NCBI GenBank assembly: GCA_024036415.1
Contig: JAMWET010001652.1
Coordinates: 494,001 to 558,000 of the forward strand
Length of the DNA: 64,000 bases
Source: Prochilodus magdalenae
Lineage: Eukaryota; Chordata; Actinopteri; Characiformes; Prochilodontidae
Direction of reading: 5' to 3'
Position 1 is the first letter of the stretch, and every line of letters begins with the position of its first letter. Both the position numbers and the translations under genes were made by a program. Under the pieces are notes generated by a model, which worked only from the letters and a program-made list of their open reading frames with translations, had not been told where the DNA came from and did not search any database. Below are positions 24,501-38,824 of this stretch, in pieces.

Positions 24501-27193
24501 ACCTACTGTTATCTTCCATCCACACTGTATATCTGTAGTGTATGTATATACATATATAATATTCTATGCCCTGTATACACCCTGCATCTCTCATCTACCT
24601 CAGCCTTACCATAGTGCTATATGGTAATGTGTACATCTGCATATATCATAGTTTTTATTCATAACTTTTATTCATAACTGTAAATTAGTGTAACAGAGAT
24701 TTAGTGCTTAGTACTGTATATATTTATTGTTATATGTTTGTATTGAAGTACTGTAGGGGACGACGCACCTAAGTTTTTCATTCACCTTCACACCTGTGAA
24801 AATATCAATAAAAGTGATTTGATTTGATTTGATTTGAAGAAAGGTGCTGGATGTGTCATAATTCAAATTTTCTGATGGTGTCGTTCTTGATGGTCTATCT
24901 AGACTTGCACGGCCATATTCGATCTATACCTCTCAATCAACTTTTTCCCGTTATTTTTTAGACTTTCTCTTTTCTGATGATTGTTTTATATCTAATCTTC
25001 TCAGAAATATCTCCTAAAAACTAATGGGCACTAATGTGTGCTAGAAATTGCAATAGGCACAGTAGTGTATCTATTTATAGATATTTTTTTTTGTCTCATG
25101 TCACATTCTGGATATTAAAACTTCCATAATTTCAGAATCCTGCCCTGTTCTGCTCATTTATAAACTTAAAATTTCAGTAATTTATGATATAAACACACCA
25201 ACTCACACAGGATTTCTGTATTAAAAGCTTTTTATTCCTTCTTTGTTGCTGCTTTCATATTATTAAAAACATCAATTCCACTGTTTGAACAAGCCCAGGC
25301 CCAGGACATGTTTTGTTGATTTGCTAAGTGAAACCAAGTTAACGCGCCCTCTTCAGGGAACACAGTCAAATCTCAAAACTGCCATAAATCGCACACCCGG
25401 CGCAAGGCTGTTGTTCTCCCAGTATGTAAATTCAGCAAATACATAATAATTCTGTGTGAAAATGTAAAGAAGTGAACTTATTTGCACTTAGAAAACCACC
25501 AAATCATGTTTTTTGGCCTGAGGCAGCCACATTTTTTGCATACAACTGAATTAACTGCTCATACAAGGATGTCTGCGTCATCCATACAGCTGTGGCATTA
25601 CTGTACAATAGATGAGATATGATTCTACATAACCATAAAAAACTACACCCAGAGCAATATAATAACAGCCCTGACAAACTTGAGAAAGCCAGTTCTGCTG
25701 TGAGACCATCATAAGGAAGTTATTAAAGGATGCAGAGCACCTACGTGTGGCCTTGCTTTGAACTGCACGTCAAAGGACAGTACAGAACAATCTTTGGCTT
25801 CAGGTGGGCCTCAGAGAGCCTCTATAACCTTCTTGTTTTGGGAGAAATCAGCATTTGTATATAGTACGTTAACTCAACAGTTTTACATAGAAAAGCACAC
25901 TTTGACATATCAAAGGGAGCTTTTGAGAAAAATAAAGGGGATTTTGGAGTGGAATTTTGGCCGGAGGACAGAGAGCGGATTGTTTGTGAAGTACAGTCAC
26001 TCTCCTCCCTCACTACGGAGCTCGGTCTGTGTTTTCCAGCTGGATTGCGGCACGGTGTGAGCGAAAAGGAAAAATGTTACTCATACTTGGAACCAGATTC
26101 ATGTTTCCTCTTCAAAATGATTCACATGTGAAACACATTTTCTCCTAACTGCTCATATCACAAGCCCAAAAAAGTGAACTATGTACTACAAGAACAACAC
26201 GACGGTTTGAACCAGCATACACTCAGCACTGACTTGATGCAAACGTGCACATCATTCCCACGTGAATACCAACGCGGGTTTCTTTCGGCGGACGGTATAT
26301 GCGTGATGTAATGTATTTTGTTCATGTGGAAGTGATGTACACATATGAATCAGGTAAATTCATGTGTTGTTGGTGCTTGGGCTTCTCTTCTATGGCTTGT
26401 GTAAACAATCTCGACCTCGAACCTTCAAAAGAGAAATATCACCTAAGCTTTACCTGTGTGGGTGGTGGGGCAGGGGAGGGAGCCATGTCACGGAAGTACA
26501 CTTCAGAAGGTATACCCTCCTCCAGGGGAGCTGCAAAATCGCTCGAATTAGCCACCTCTACGCTTCTCTGCAATGGCACACAAAACCAGAGAACATGTAA
26601 ACAACCCCTCAGGTCCACTTGACCTGCTACTCGGAAATAAAACACAATGCACTTAAAGATCACCCCATTTAAAGAAATCGGTAGGAGTTATCGATTGCAT
26701 TGCCTCCCAAGTGAGCTCTGTTGGAGCACTACAGCTTAGGCCTACTTTCTTTGCCATCTTAAGCGTGTGTGCTTCTTTATAATCATCAGCTAACTAAACA
26801 TATCTTCAGTAACATATCTTCAGTCAATAACCCCATATGCAGTCTGTGCAAAAGTGCTGTGCAAAAGTAAGTGACAATCATTCATTTTTTTCAAATTCCA
26901 AGCCAAATGGCCTTTAACTCCAGAGTTTTTGTGCAGAAAACATATATTTAACAGAAAATTATGACTAAATATAATATTTTTATATATATTTGTATTTACT
27001 GTGTCCAAAGAAATCCGCAGAGCTGCACACCTTCAGTCTTAGTTCAGTCTTAAAAGATTTTACTACTGCACACATTTAGCAGATGTGTTTACATGTACCT
27101 AACAGTCTGCTAATAATCATAATTCTGCAGTTATCTGATTATTCAAAAAGTCATGTAGACCATACTCGGATTTATTAGATCAAATAAAGGCCC

Positions 27194-27225
<32 letters not shown>

Positions 27226-30200
27226 GCAGATTAAGTTGTCTTGTCTCAAAGATGAAAGCTCTGAGTACTGTTTATCGGATAGTGACAGTTTGGTGATTCT
27301 ACCAGGTACTGTATGTTTCAATAACGTTGCCTATACACAAGGATCATTCTACATCTAAGCTCTTCAAAAAGATCTCCTCTATAATGAACCTGAAAGAAAT
27401 AACACAGGATGGTCTCTGACTTTTGCACAGTATGAGGCACCTCTAGTAAGTTAATATCATTCTCTTCAAGGGTACTGGAAGAGATTTAGTCTCGCATTAG
27501 AGCTCTGAGTTAAATTTTCTCGTCATTTAGTTGGAACGCTTTTACAGCTCACTTGGCAGCGAGCCCTCTACCCAGAACCCAAACTCAGCTCAATAAGAAA
27601 AACAAAGCCTTTATGGTTTACATACTGGGGATAATTACAGCGTCAAATAGAGAGGGAGAGGGAAAGGAACAATGCGCCTTCATTACTCTATTGCTTCACA
27701 TTATTCCCACTGACATGATTCATGCTTTTTCATCTGCCGCGATAAACGAATTAAACGTCAATGGCTCCGTTTTAATGGTGGCAAAAATAGAACCGCTCAC
27801 CACAATCCGTTGTCCTGTTTTGCTTTTGTGTAATTTGTTAAACATCTTGGTTCACTAAAATGTTTCCAATGGAAAAAAATCAGGGGAGGGGAGGAGGTTG
27901 GGGTGGAGGAGTGGGGGGGGTGGTGGTGTATGAAGACATTAATATTCAAACAGTGCTTTGAACTCTCCATCAAAACAAATAAAAAAGGCTTGTGTTATAT
28001 GACATTCGGGACCCATTATATCTGTGGTGCAGTGCTTGACCTAGATTTTGGTTTCTGAACATCGCCCCCCCCCAACTCCTCCCCCCACCCCCCCACAGTG
28101 TTTCACTGCAGAATGCTCAACAGCAAATATCATTATTTGCTTGCAGCAGCTTAAAGCACCGTTCAGGCACTAAACAAATCTGCTGCTTGTCTTCCGACGC
28201 CGCGCCTTTCTGATGTAATGAGTTTTTCCCCTAGTTAGGAGATTCCACTTTATGTTTCCTAGGTAGACAGGCACAGTACGCCGTCAACCTGAATATTAAT
28301 GGCCACTTGGACTAAAAAATATTAGCAATATGCTTTCCCTCCTGTCTGACATTTTGAAAGTGTTGTATGGAACATAATCATTACACGTTAATAATGGATG
28401 AGCAAATCAGCTGAGAGGCAGGCTGGGGTTCGGCTCGAGCTGAATTTCAAACAGAGAGAGAGAGAGAGAGAAAGAGAGAGATGACGACTCTCATTAATGC
28501 CGTTCGGCACCTGCAAAAACGGGAGAGAAGTGAGGGAGACAAGGGGCCGGATCCGATGCGGGCGAGATGGGAAGGCAAATTGCTGCTGCTTTAATTTTGC
28601 CACTGCATCTGGGTTATCTTATTTTAGAAGTAACCGGTGGCTAAATAGCTCCTGCCTTTGAAAAGGTCTGATTCCTGACTGTTTGCGCGGTGATTAAAAT
28701 GAGGATAAATGATTTTAAACCTAGCCATTATCTCTGGCTGGTGAGTCACTATGTGCATTTGTGCCCGGCCGCAATTTTAGAGTTTACCATATCCGTGTCC
28801 TGAAATGTGGAAATTAAAAAAAAAGAAAAACAAACAGAAAGTGTTAGTCAGCTTCAATAACACAGCAATTAAAATGAGGAAAGAGTCTGAGCTCTGAAAC
28901 AGGGATGCAGGTAGTTAATCACAGCGCTTGAAATGATAGAACTGCTGCTGTCTTTGTAGCGAGGCTCCGTTTCCGCAATAGTCTCTGTCATCAAAGGCAG
29001 TCCATGGCAACAGAGTTGAGGGAAAAAAAACAACAACAACAGAAAGAAGCCTGTGTGAGTGAGCTGTGTTTGATTGTGGATGAGAGATAGCGTATCAGTG
29101 GGAACAAACACAGGAAAAGGCTGGCCTCTCTCTACAGGTCACTGCCCTTCCCACTAACTCTATTTAAGTTTCTGTCTTTGCCACACACTTCCTCATACTA
29201 ATGTAATGACAATGCCTAGCTAGAAATGATTAGCTTTCCTTCTTGATTACATCACTGAAGGAGCACGGTGCGATATTCATAAAGCCCTTTCAGACCGTGA
29301 TTCAGCTTTAAGGGGTAATTCCACTGATTTCCTAAGATCTTCTTATAATTAAATGGCTGACATGTAGATCAAGTCATTGAAGGTGGTTTGATGTGAAAAT
29401 CTCCACTGTAGAGAAACGTGCCGAGTCAGAACATATTCGTAGTGGTGGTGAAGGGAACCAGACGTCTGAAGCTTTTCATGCTAACAGCAACTTCACAAAT
29501 CAGGTTATTATACGATATGGTTGAGAATATGCTGCCTACTCTATGAGACTTTGTTTCAGACAGTTTTTAAGGTAAGAATTTGGATTAAAGCCTTTTTAAA
29601 GGCATTTAAAAAACACATTCATGGCAGAGAGGTATGGTAAAATAGTCCATAGTTCAGATTTACCTATATTTGATCATAATCTGTATTAAATATACACACT
29701 CAAAATGAAATGTAAGTTTACTGGTACTCTGTACATGGGTTATCTATAATTTACTTTTATAATTTATTTTGATTTTTGTAGATATTTTTACACTTCTGCA
29801 TAATTCCAGTCATTCAGAGACGGCTAAACTCTGGGTTTGTTGTAGAGAAAGTTATTTATGCGCCCATCATCAAAAAATAGTTGCACCCAGATAGAAGTGT
29901 CAGAGGGCATTGCAACTGGGAAAAAAGATAAAGGTTACAAGGAAGAATCAATGATGATAAATGTAGACTGATATGATCAATATTTATTGAGCTACACATC
30001 CAGACGTAATGTCTCTCAGTATGGCGTTGGGCCTCCTCCATGTTTGCTACTGCAACATGCCTACGTCTCAGCATGGAGTTGCTGAAGTTCCTAATGGAGT
30101 CCTGTGATCATCCATCCTATGCAACTACAATATTCTCACACAGTTCCTGTAGATTTTGCAGTAGGGGTGAAGGTGGAGGGACACCAGTCCTTCTGGACTG

Positions 30201-33200
30201 TTCATCTTGGCGCTGACCACGGTGCCTCCACACATGGATTCGTTGGTCGTCTCCAAGACATGTGCCAGTGGTAAAGACACTAACAGGACCATGGGAGGCA
30301 TCACTGCTCACTGAATGTCCACAATCATGTCCCCCAAATCCTTCATATCTCTGGGGCATGCCAGAAAATCTGCTCCGAGGCATACTTCTCTGGCAAAGCA
30401 CGGTACCTCCACAACAGCATGAGTCAGAAAGGAAACCATGTGTAACAGGACGATATATAACTAGTCAGGTACAGCAATAAGGTCCGTTCTTGCCAAGTCA
30501 CATGCGTGGCTGAGTGTCTCACAATGTCAAACCTACCCAACAAGTTTAATTTCTGTCAGTTGACATTTTCTGGGTGCAACTACAGGGGTTGGACAATGAA
30601 ACTGAAATACCTGGTTTTAGACCACAATCATTTATTAGTATAGTGTAGGGCCTCCTTTTGCGGCCAATACAGCGAGGGATTTAAACCATTCTTCTTGCAG
30701 GATAGTGGCCAGGTCACTACGTGATGCTGGTGGAGGATCGTCCTTCTTGGTGGTATGTTGATATTACCCTGGATACCGTGGCTCTTGATACATCACAAAG
30801 ACTTGCTGTCTTGGTCACAGATGCGCCAGCAAGACGTGCACCAACAATCTGTCCTCTTTTGAACTCTGGTATGTCTCCCATAATGTTGTGTGCATTGCAG
30901 TATTTTGAGCAGAACTGTGCTCTTACCTGCTAACTGAACCTTCACACTCTGCTCTTACTGGTGCAATGTGCAATTAATGAAGATTGGCCACCAGGCTGGT
31001 CCAATTTAGCCATGAGACCTCCCACACTAAAATGACAGGTGTTTCAGTTTCATTGTCCAACCCCTGTATGTTTTCAATGATGACCATACATGTGTCTTCT
31101 GATATGTGATATAGATGATGGTAAGAATAAACACCCTGCATACAGCCCTCCGCCATGAATGGATTCAGAAATGGATTCAAATAAAAGGATTAAAACACAT
31201 TTTGAACCAAAACTCACCCAATCACAAAACTGTAATAAAGCAAAGTGGCACTTCATGTAATAGCTTTCTGTGAGGGAGAGTTCAGAGACTGTAAACTTAG
31301 ACAGCCGGTTCCTTTCACCACCATTGTGAACAATTCTCACTCAAACTGCATGCTGCTTTAGATCAGAGCGTTTCACATTAAACCATGACTTTATTTATAT
31401 CCCAGCCAATAAAATCAAGCAATTTGGTTTTTTTTTTACTCAGTTGAGTTCCTTTTAAGCACATACAAATATACTAAGATCAGAGGACTTTTGTATCCAG
31501 AGGAAATATAATTCAGAATGAAAAGAGCTGGAAGAACTGTTCCTAATAAGCAAATGTGGCCTGGAAAACCACTTTGTGTGAAAGAAGATGAATTGTTGTG
31601 AACGCCATTAAAAACTGTTTGAATTCTGAGGGGCAAATAAGGCAAATGTCTGGCAGACATTCTTACTCAGAGTAAGTTACAGATTTAGTGTAGTGTTACT
31701 GAGGTCTTTTTGTCGCATTAGGAGTCTTGCCTAAAGGCTCTTTCTGGTGAAACCTTTTGTGTTTGCCCATGTGGGATCAAACTCCAGCTACCACTGCTAC
31801 ATGGCCACTGGTGGTGCTGTTACAGACTCCGCAGTCTGAAACATCTTTAATGCAGTTTAAAACACAGCAGCTCTAAACTGACCAAATTATATACCAACTA
31901 TGATTTATGATTTCTTTATATGTACTATACATCCACTAAGCACTTTATGGGTATACCTACCTTGTATCTACACTCATTGCCCATTTGATCAGATCCATTT
32001 GCCATTAAGTTTCACAATTTCAGACTGTAGTTCATCTATCCCTACTTTGTAATCTCACCAACCCCGTTCATCAGTGATTGAGATCCCAACAGGACTACCA
32101 CAGTGTAGGCATTATTTGGGTGGAGGGACATTCTCAGCACTGCAGTGATACTGATGTGGTGTTGCTGTTTGTGTTGTGCTGGTGTGAGTGGATCAGACAC
32201 AGCAGTGCTGCTCGGGTGTTTAAACACCTCAGTGTCACTGCTGGACTGCGAATAGCCCATCTACCAAAGCTTTTCAGACAACAGGGCCTGTGGGCAGGGT
32301 CCTGTGACCACTGATAAAGGGCTAGACGTCGACCGACACAAACTGAGTAGCAGCAGATAAGCCATCGTCTTTGACTTTACATCTATAAGGTGGACCAGCA
32401 CAGTAGGAATGTCCACTAGAGTGGCCAACTAGTGGACACAGTGCTCAAAACAGCAGCACTGCTGGGAACGATGCACCATCCAAATGATAACGGCTCTGTG
32501 GTGGTCCTGTGCGGATCCTGACAACTGACGAACGAGGTTAAAGTGGAAAAACTAATTATCCAAATGAACCGCTGGACTACAGTCTGTAATTGTAGAACTA
32601 CAAGCTGCACCTACATGGTGAGTTGGACAAGTTGGAGTGTAGATACACTCAGCTGTTTGTTATAAAGTGCTCAGTAAATTATCCTAAATACTATTTACAC
32701 AGTAAGCCTAGGAGGGCTGCTCAAGCTCATGGCTAAACCTTGACAACTAATTCTACATCGAAGGAAAGGTTAAGTGTAAAAATGATCAATTCAAACCTCT
32801 ATTATTTTGTTTCTGAAGCTGATTGCGTATAATTACAGAAAGTGCTTAAATTCCCACTTGACTTTGTTGGTCCCAATAAGCCCAATGCCTGCTTTCATGC
32901 CATCTAGCAATAGATTCTAAATGGAGGCATGATGTGTATAAGAAACACAGAGCTTGTTGACCTATTTTCATGTACAGGGACACAGCAGGGTTCAGGAGGA
33001 AAAGGAATTACAGTTGAACACACAGCTTAATGGAAAGCATAACCATTATCTTGAGTTTGCTTCTTCATGTTCACAGCGGGTTTCCAATGTGTTTTAATAA
33101 AAAAGCTACTCTTCAATGTGAAAGCTTTTTCACAGTGAAAGCCTTTTATCTGGGGTAAACAAAAAAGGCCAACTTTAGCTTTTATATAATGCTTAAATCA

Positions 33201-36200
33201 TAGCAGAAGAATTTTCTTAGCTCATCAAATGACCTGATTTTGGCGACAAGCCACCACATCTCTCCAACTTCTGGTGAAATGCTAATTAGAGATGGCAAAT
33301 CAGTGCAGATGGTCATCGGTATTGTAGCATTCATCACGACAGGCTGCATGTAGACACTCACATTAAAGAGCTTTTCCACCACATTTTTAATATTCCTGCA
33401 TAATTTAGTTATAGAGACGTAAACTGAAAGGTCATTCAGAGTGGTCTGATGTGAAATGGGTAACTGCGGAGAAACTTACAGGCTCTAAATCCTCTTTAGT
33501 AGTGATAATGGGAAGCAGGGGCCATAAAGCAAATACAGGCCTTTTCAGGGACAGGCACAGACATCTTGAGGGGCTGTTGCTCTAAACTGAAATAAGGGCA
33601 ACCCCCCTACACCCCATCAGCATGCAAGTTAGCACATTAACTTAACAAGATTTTTGTTTCTGGCTGTGGTATGTGTTATATTCCTATTGCTAATGCATGA
33701 ACAAAAAACAACTCTATACATCACACGCTTTGTTTCTGTGACCAGTACAATAAAACCAAAAATCTTTATTTCACACATTACTTATTAATGTGTCAGGTAA
33801 AATATTGTAATGTAACATTGCAATGTAATAAACAGAAACTTTGCAAAATTAAAATTCTGCCATCTAAGTGAGCAGCAATCATTCACATGAGCTTCAGTCA
33901 TTCACATTACCACCACAGGGTCCTCAGGAGGGCTCACAATATCATCAAGGACAAAACTCATCCTCAACACATTTATGGCATTTAGCTGACGCTCTTATCC
34001 AGAGCGACTTACAAGGTTAATGATTACAGGTAGGCCAACGTAGTGTTAGGAGTCTTGCCCAAGGACTCTTATTGGTGTAGCTCAGCATAGTCACCCAGAC
34101 TGGGATTCGAACCCCAGTCTCCTACATGTAGAGGTGGCACCCTGAGTAGTGGTGTTACCCACTGAGCTACCCCAACACCACCCCTTACACTTCTCCTGTA
34201 TGGCAGATGATACAGGAATGAAAAAACTCAAGGATCTCCGGATTACAGAAGAGTTTCTACCCCTAGGCACTACATACACTATGTGTATGATACATGTATA
34301 CTTAATAAGGATACTTGAGTCTATAATTGACTGCTGTCGTACAGTTCTGTCTGTCATTTGCACTAATATCGTATACTGTACATACAGCATGCTCTGCTCC
34401 TCTGCCTTTTAGACTTGCATTAGGTACACAGACTGTATAGCACAGAGCATTTATATATATTATCTTTATTCATATACATGAATATACATACATGTCTTTT
34501 TATTCTCTACCCACGGTGTTGTCTGCTTTCACGCAGTTTTTTTTCACCTTTTTGCCTTGAAAAATTGGCCACACGCGTAGCAGAATACAACGGCCAGATG
34601 CAGTAAACTCTTAAAGCCCTCTAAATTAAATGTGGCTATGCATCCACTATACACCATCTCAAAGTCCTACAGTTCTATAAACGTTCCTGAGAGTTCCTAC
34701 AACTACAGAAGCTACTTTAAGCCTACTCAGCACTGAATGTATCGCTGATGTTCTGGAAAAAAATAGAGAACTCTACAAAATATCATTGCCCTGAGCACAA
34801 AACCAAAGTTTATGGACATCAGTAGCCATTTAGGCCTTAGAAACTAAGTAAGCACTATTAGTACTCTGGAAAAAGAATAAAAATGAAACTTTTAATATAC
34901 ATATAGTTTAAAGCTGCCTCTGGCTTAAAAGAATATGTATACATTTCAAAACATGTCCTAGAATACAGGACGGTTTCCAGTTAGAACCTCTATTCAACAT
35001 TAAATTAAAATGAGATGCCTTTCATCAGCTACATCTACAGGGGTTGGACAATGAAACTGAAACACCTGTCATTTTAGTGTGGGAGGTCTCATGGCTAAAT
35101 TGGACCAGCCTGGTGGCCAATCTTTATTAACTGCACATTGCACCAGTAAGAGCAGAGTGTGAAGGTTCAGTTAGCAGGTAAGAGCACAGTTCTGCTCAAA
35201 ATACTGCAATGCACACAACATTATGGGTGACATACCAGAGTTCAAAAGAGGACAAATTGTTGGTGCACGTCTTGCTGGCGCATCTGTGACCAAGACAGCA
35301 AGTCTTTGTGATGTATCAAGAGCCACGGTATCCAGGGTAATGTCAGCATACCACCAAGAAGGACGAACCACATCCAACAGGATTAACTGTGGACGCAATA
35401 GGAAGCTGTCTGAAAGGGATGTTCGAGTGCTAACCCGGATTGTATCCAAAAAACGTAAAACCACGGCTGCTCAAATGACGCTGTATTGGCCGCAAAAGGA
35501 GGCCCTACACCATACTAATAAATGATTGTGGTCTAAAACCAGGCGTTTCAGTTTCATTGTCCAACCCCTGTACATGCTGGTTGAAAAATTAGCCCAACCT
35601 GAACGAAGCATATTTACGACAAAAGCTAGCTGCTCACATCACAAGCTAGAAAGAAGCTAACACTTTTATATAGCTGCCTATATGTTATATAGCTAGCTAA
35701 GACTGGTCATGTGATATATATGCATATAAGGCAATAAAAATATCAGGCAATATGATGCGTGATTTGATTATATCTGCAAGTTCAGATATTTTTTCACAGG
35801 ACAATCTACGAGTTACTTAATCATAAATCATTTCAGCAGTTTCAAAAGACTCACTCAGAGCCGTAATTGACATCAACCATAAAGGATATTTACAGAAGTA
35901 CATATGTGTTTTTAAGCCTGAAGCTTTTTCTGTATAAACATCCCAGCTCCAAACAACTACATCCCATTCTACAGAAAACAACTACCACATGGGGAGCTCC
36001 TCCACCTCTTTCAGGAGTTAAAGCTGAGTCACTGGTTCTACAGGTATTCGTGTATGTCAGCAGGGGGTTCAAGGCTCTGCATCTGCTTGTTACTCCTATC
36101 GTTTTAGACGAGTGAATGAACTACCATGATATCAGGTTACTGTAACATTACTTGTAGCCATTTATAGTCTTTCAGCTGCTTCACCAGATTTTCTTTAACC

Positions 36201-38663
36201 TCCACATTTTTATGGTGAGTCCATTGCTAATCTCCCAATTAGGTGCCATGATATTTCATAACAGGCCTAAATATTTATCTGTAAAATCACCAATTTGGCC
36301 ATAGAGCCTAAATCTTTTCAAAGCCTGTGTTGTGCGGTGTAGAGAGGCATGGAGACGCCGAAACCACTTGTGATCCAGAACTGATCATCCAGCATCAGTG
36401 CTTGACTGCACTAATCCCCTTGTGACTGAATGCAATCAAATCCTTATGGCAGCACTCCAACATCTGGTGTAAAGCCTGGAGGCAAACTACCCATTAATAC
36501 TCTTGATTTCCGAAGAAACGCTGGAGGAGTTTCTGTAGGCTGTTGGACAAACTGGTTTGGTTTGACAAGTGTGGTGTGGAGGAACTCCAACGGCCTGCAC
36601 AGTGCCCTGACCTCAACCCCACACCTTTGGGATGAACTGGAACATCGACTGTGAGCCAGACCTTCTCGTCTAGCATCAGTGCCTGGCCTCGCAAATGATA
36701 TTTTGATTAAATGAGCAAAAACTCCCACAAACACACCACACCACTGCTTTCCCAGAGGTACAACCAGGGGATCAACTTTTGGAAGGGGATGTCCTACAAG
36801 CTTATTTATACGTGGGATGATCAGGAGTCCACATATTTTGGCCATATTGTGTATGTTTATTATTAATAAAGGCATTTAATGAATGTTTCAAAAGGATACG
36901 TTTAATGGAATGTTACTGTACTCGTGTTAATGTGTCATGAATGCATTATGTGCATTTAGTAGAACGTTATCAAATATTGGTCCAGCACCTGACCATGTTC
37001 TGATGGCACAAAACTAAGATGGCTTATAGGGTTAGGTCAGTTTATACCATCATTATTATTCATTAAGGTAATGTAATGACATTTTGCTGGTCCACATTGG
37101 ATTTTGGTGTGCTGGTGGAATTCTGACAACAATTCCGTCCTTTTCTATAGCCGAGCATTTCACACCAAACCCCTCTGAATTACTGTGTTCATACCTTAAC
37201 CATTTAATTTCACAGACCTTTGGAAAAACTGGTGGAATTTCTCTTTAATTGAAGTACTTCAATCAAAAACAGCTAACTCTTAGGTGTAGTTTCAATATTG
37301 ATACCAGAAAAGAATATGCAGAATTGTGCAATGCTAATAAATAAGCATAACACTGATAACACTAGTTCATATGTAAACAGGTTTTGGTTTGGCTACCTAT
37401 GTTACAGAGCAAGTTCTTCATTATTAGTTTACTATCAAATATCAAATATAAATAAATGAAAAAATCAATAAATGCAATTAGCAGACTGGCGGAATCTTAG
37501 ATGACCAGATAGGATACACCTATGTCTTTTAGACAGAGCTGCCCAAGCTTTAATGCATTTAATGCAGTAAGGTTTTTATGAATCCTACCTTCTAGTTTAA
37601 ATGTTTGATATGAATCATTCTTTATTAACACAAGCCAATCTTTTAATAAAGCTCATAATGGTGACTGCAGGTATTTACTCAATGTGATCTAAGAAAGTTA
37701 GCAAACTGCAGGTGACACAATTAAACAAATAGCATCTGAATCCATTACTGTGGTAGCACTAAACATCTGCACACATACATACACGTTTATATTCTAGCAT
37801 ACAAATAATTCCTATATAAATTAAAAATAAATACATAAATAAATATATTAATTAATGAATGAATTAAAACAATTGAGATGCCATATATGAAGGTCATATA
37901 TACATAATTACCTCCATTCCTAGGAGCATCTCATCTCTTGGGTGAGTGAAGAGAAACTGGTACAATCTGTAGTGCTGGAAAAGACTGAGACACAGTACAC
38001 AGTTAAACACTGTTGAATGTAAAGCTCTGAAACTGCTAAAAGCGATAAGGTAGGCCCTCTGCTGTGCGCAGGCAGGAGTTGCCCTGAAGTGTTAATAGAG
38101 GTTTTGAGTGCACTTGCATGATCTGCCTTTGACCACTGGGTGTCAGGCTTTCCGCCATGTAAAAAAATATATATATATATATTTAAAACAATGCACAATA
38201 TATTACAGCAGTTTGTACATATTAAGGTCAGGTTCAATCCTACCAAACACCTAAATTGGAATTCCACATATTTGAAGTGTTTCTGAATTCATATGTTCAT
38301 ATTAGCTGTAAACAGTCTTTCAGAGTGGTTTGCTGTGAAATGAGAAAGGTATGGACTAATTTCATTACAGTGGTGGTGACAGGAACCAGTGCAACACACC
38401 ACTGTGCCTACTATCCAATCACCAGTGAAGTTACACAAGTCTTTTGAGTATGTAGTATGTAGTGTTGATAACGGTACAATTTTGGGAAAAACGTGGATAA
38501 AAACTTTGGGGAGCATTTTGCCTGGGAACCCTCTGCATGTTCCGTTCTGCTATGGATAAATACAGTGCAGCTCAAAAGCCAATCTGAAAAAATATCATAA
38601 AATAGCATTATAATCTCAGGTATCATACTCATAACCATTTATTTCACATTAACATATATATAC

Positions 38664-38702
<39 letters not shown>

Positions 38703-38743
38703 CACATACATATATATATATATATATACACACATATATGTGT

Positions 38744-38824
<81 letters not shown>

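Noticed and set aside
33967..34182. Functional tRNA gene (A and B boxes on the minus strand)
   Set aside because: No tRNA cloverleaf acceptor pairing was evident, and it continues into a V-domain-like SINE tail; it is a SINE.
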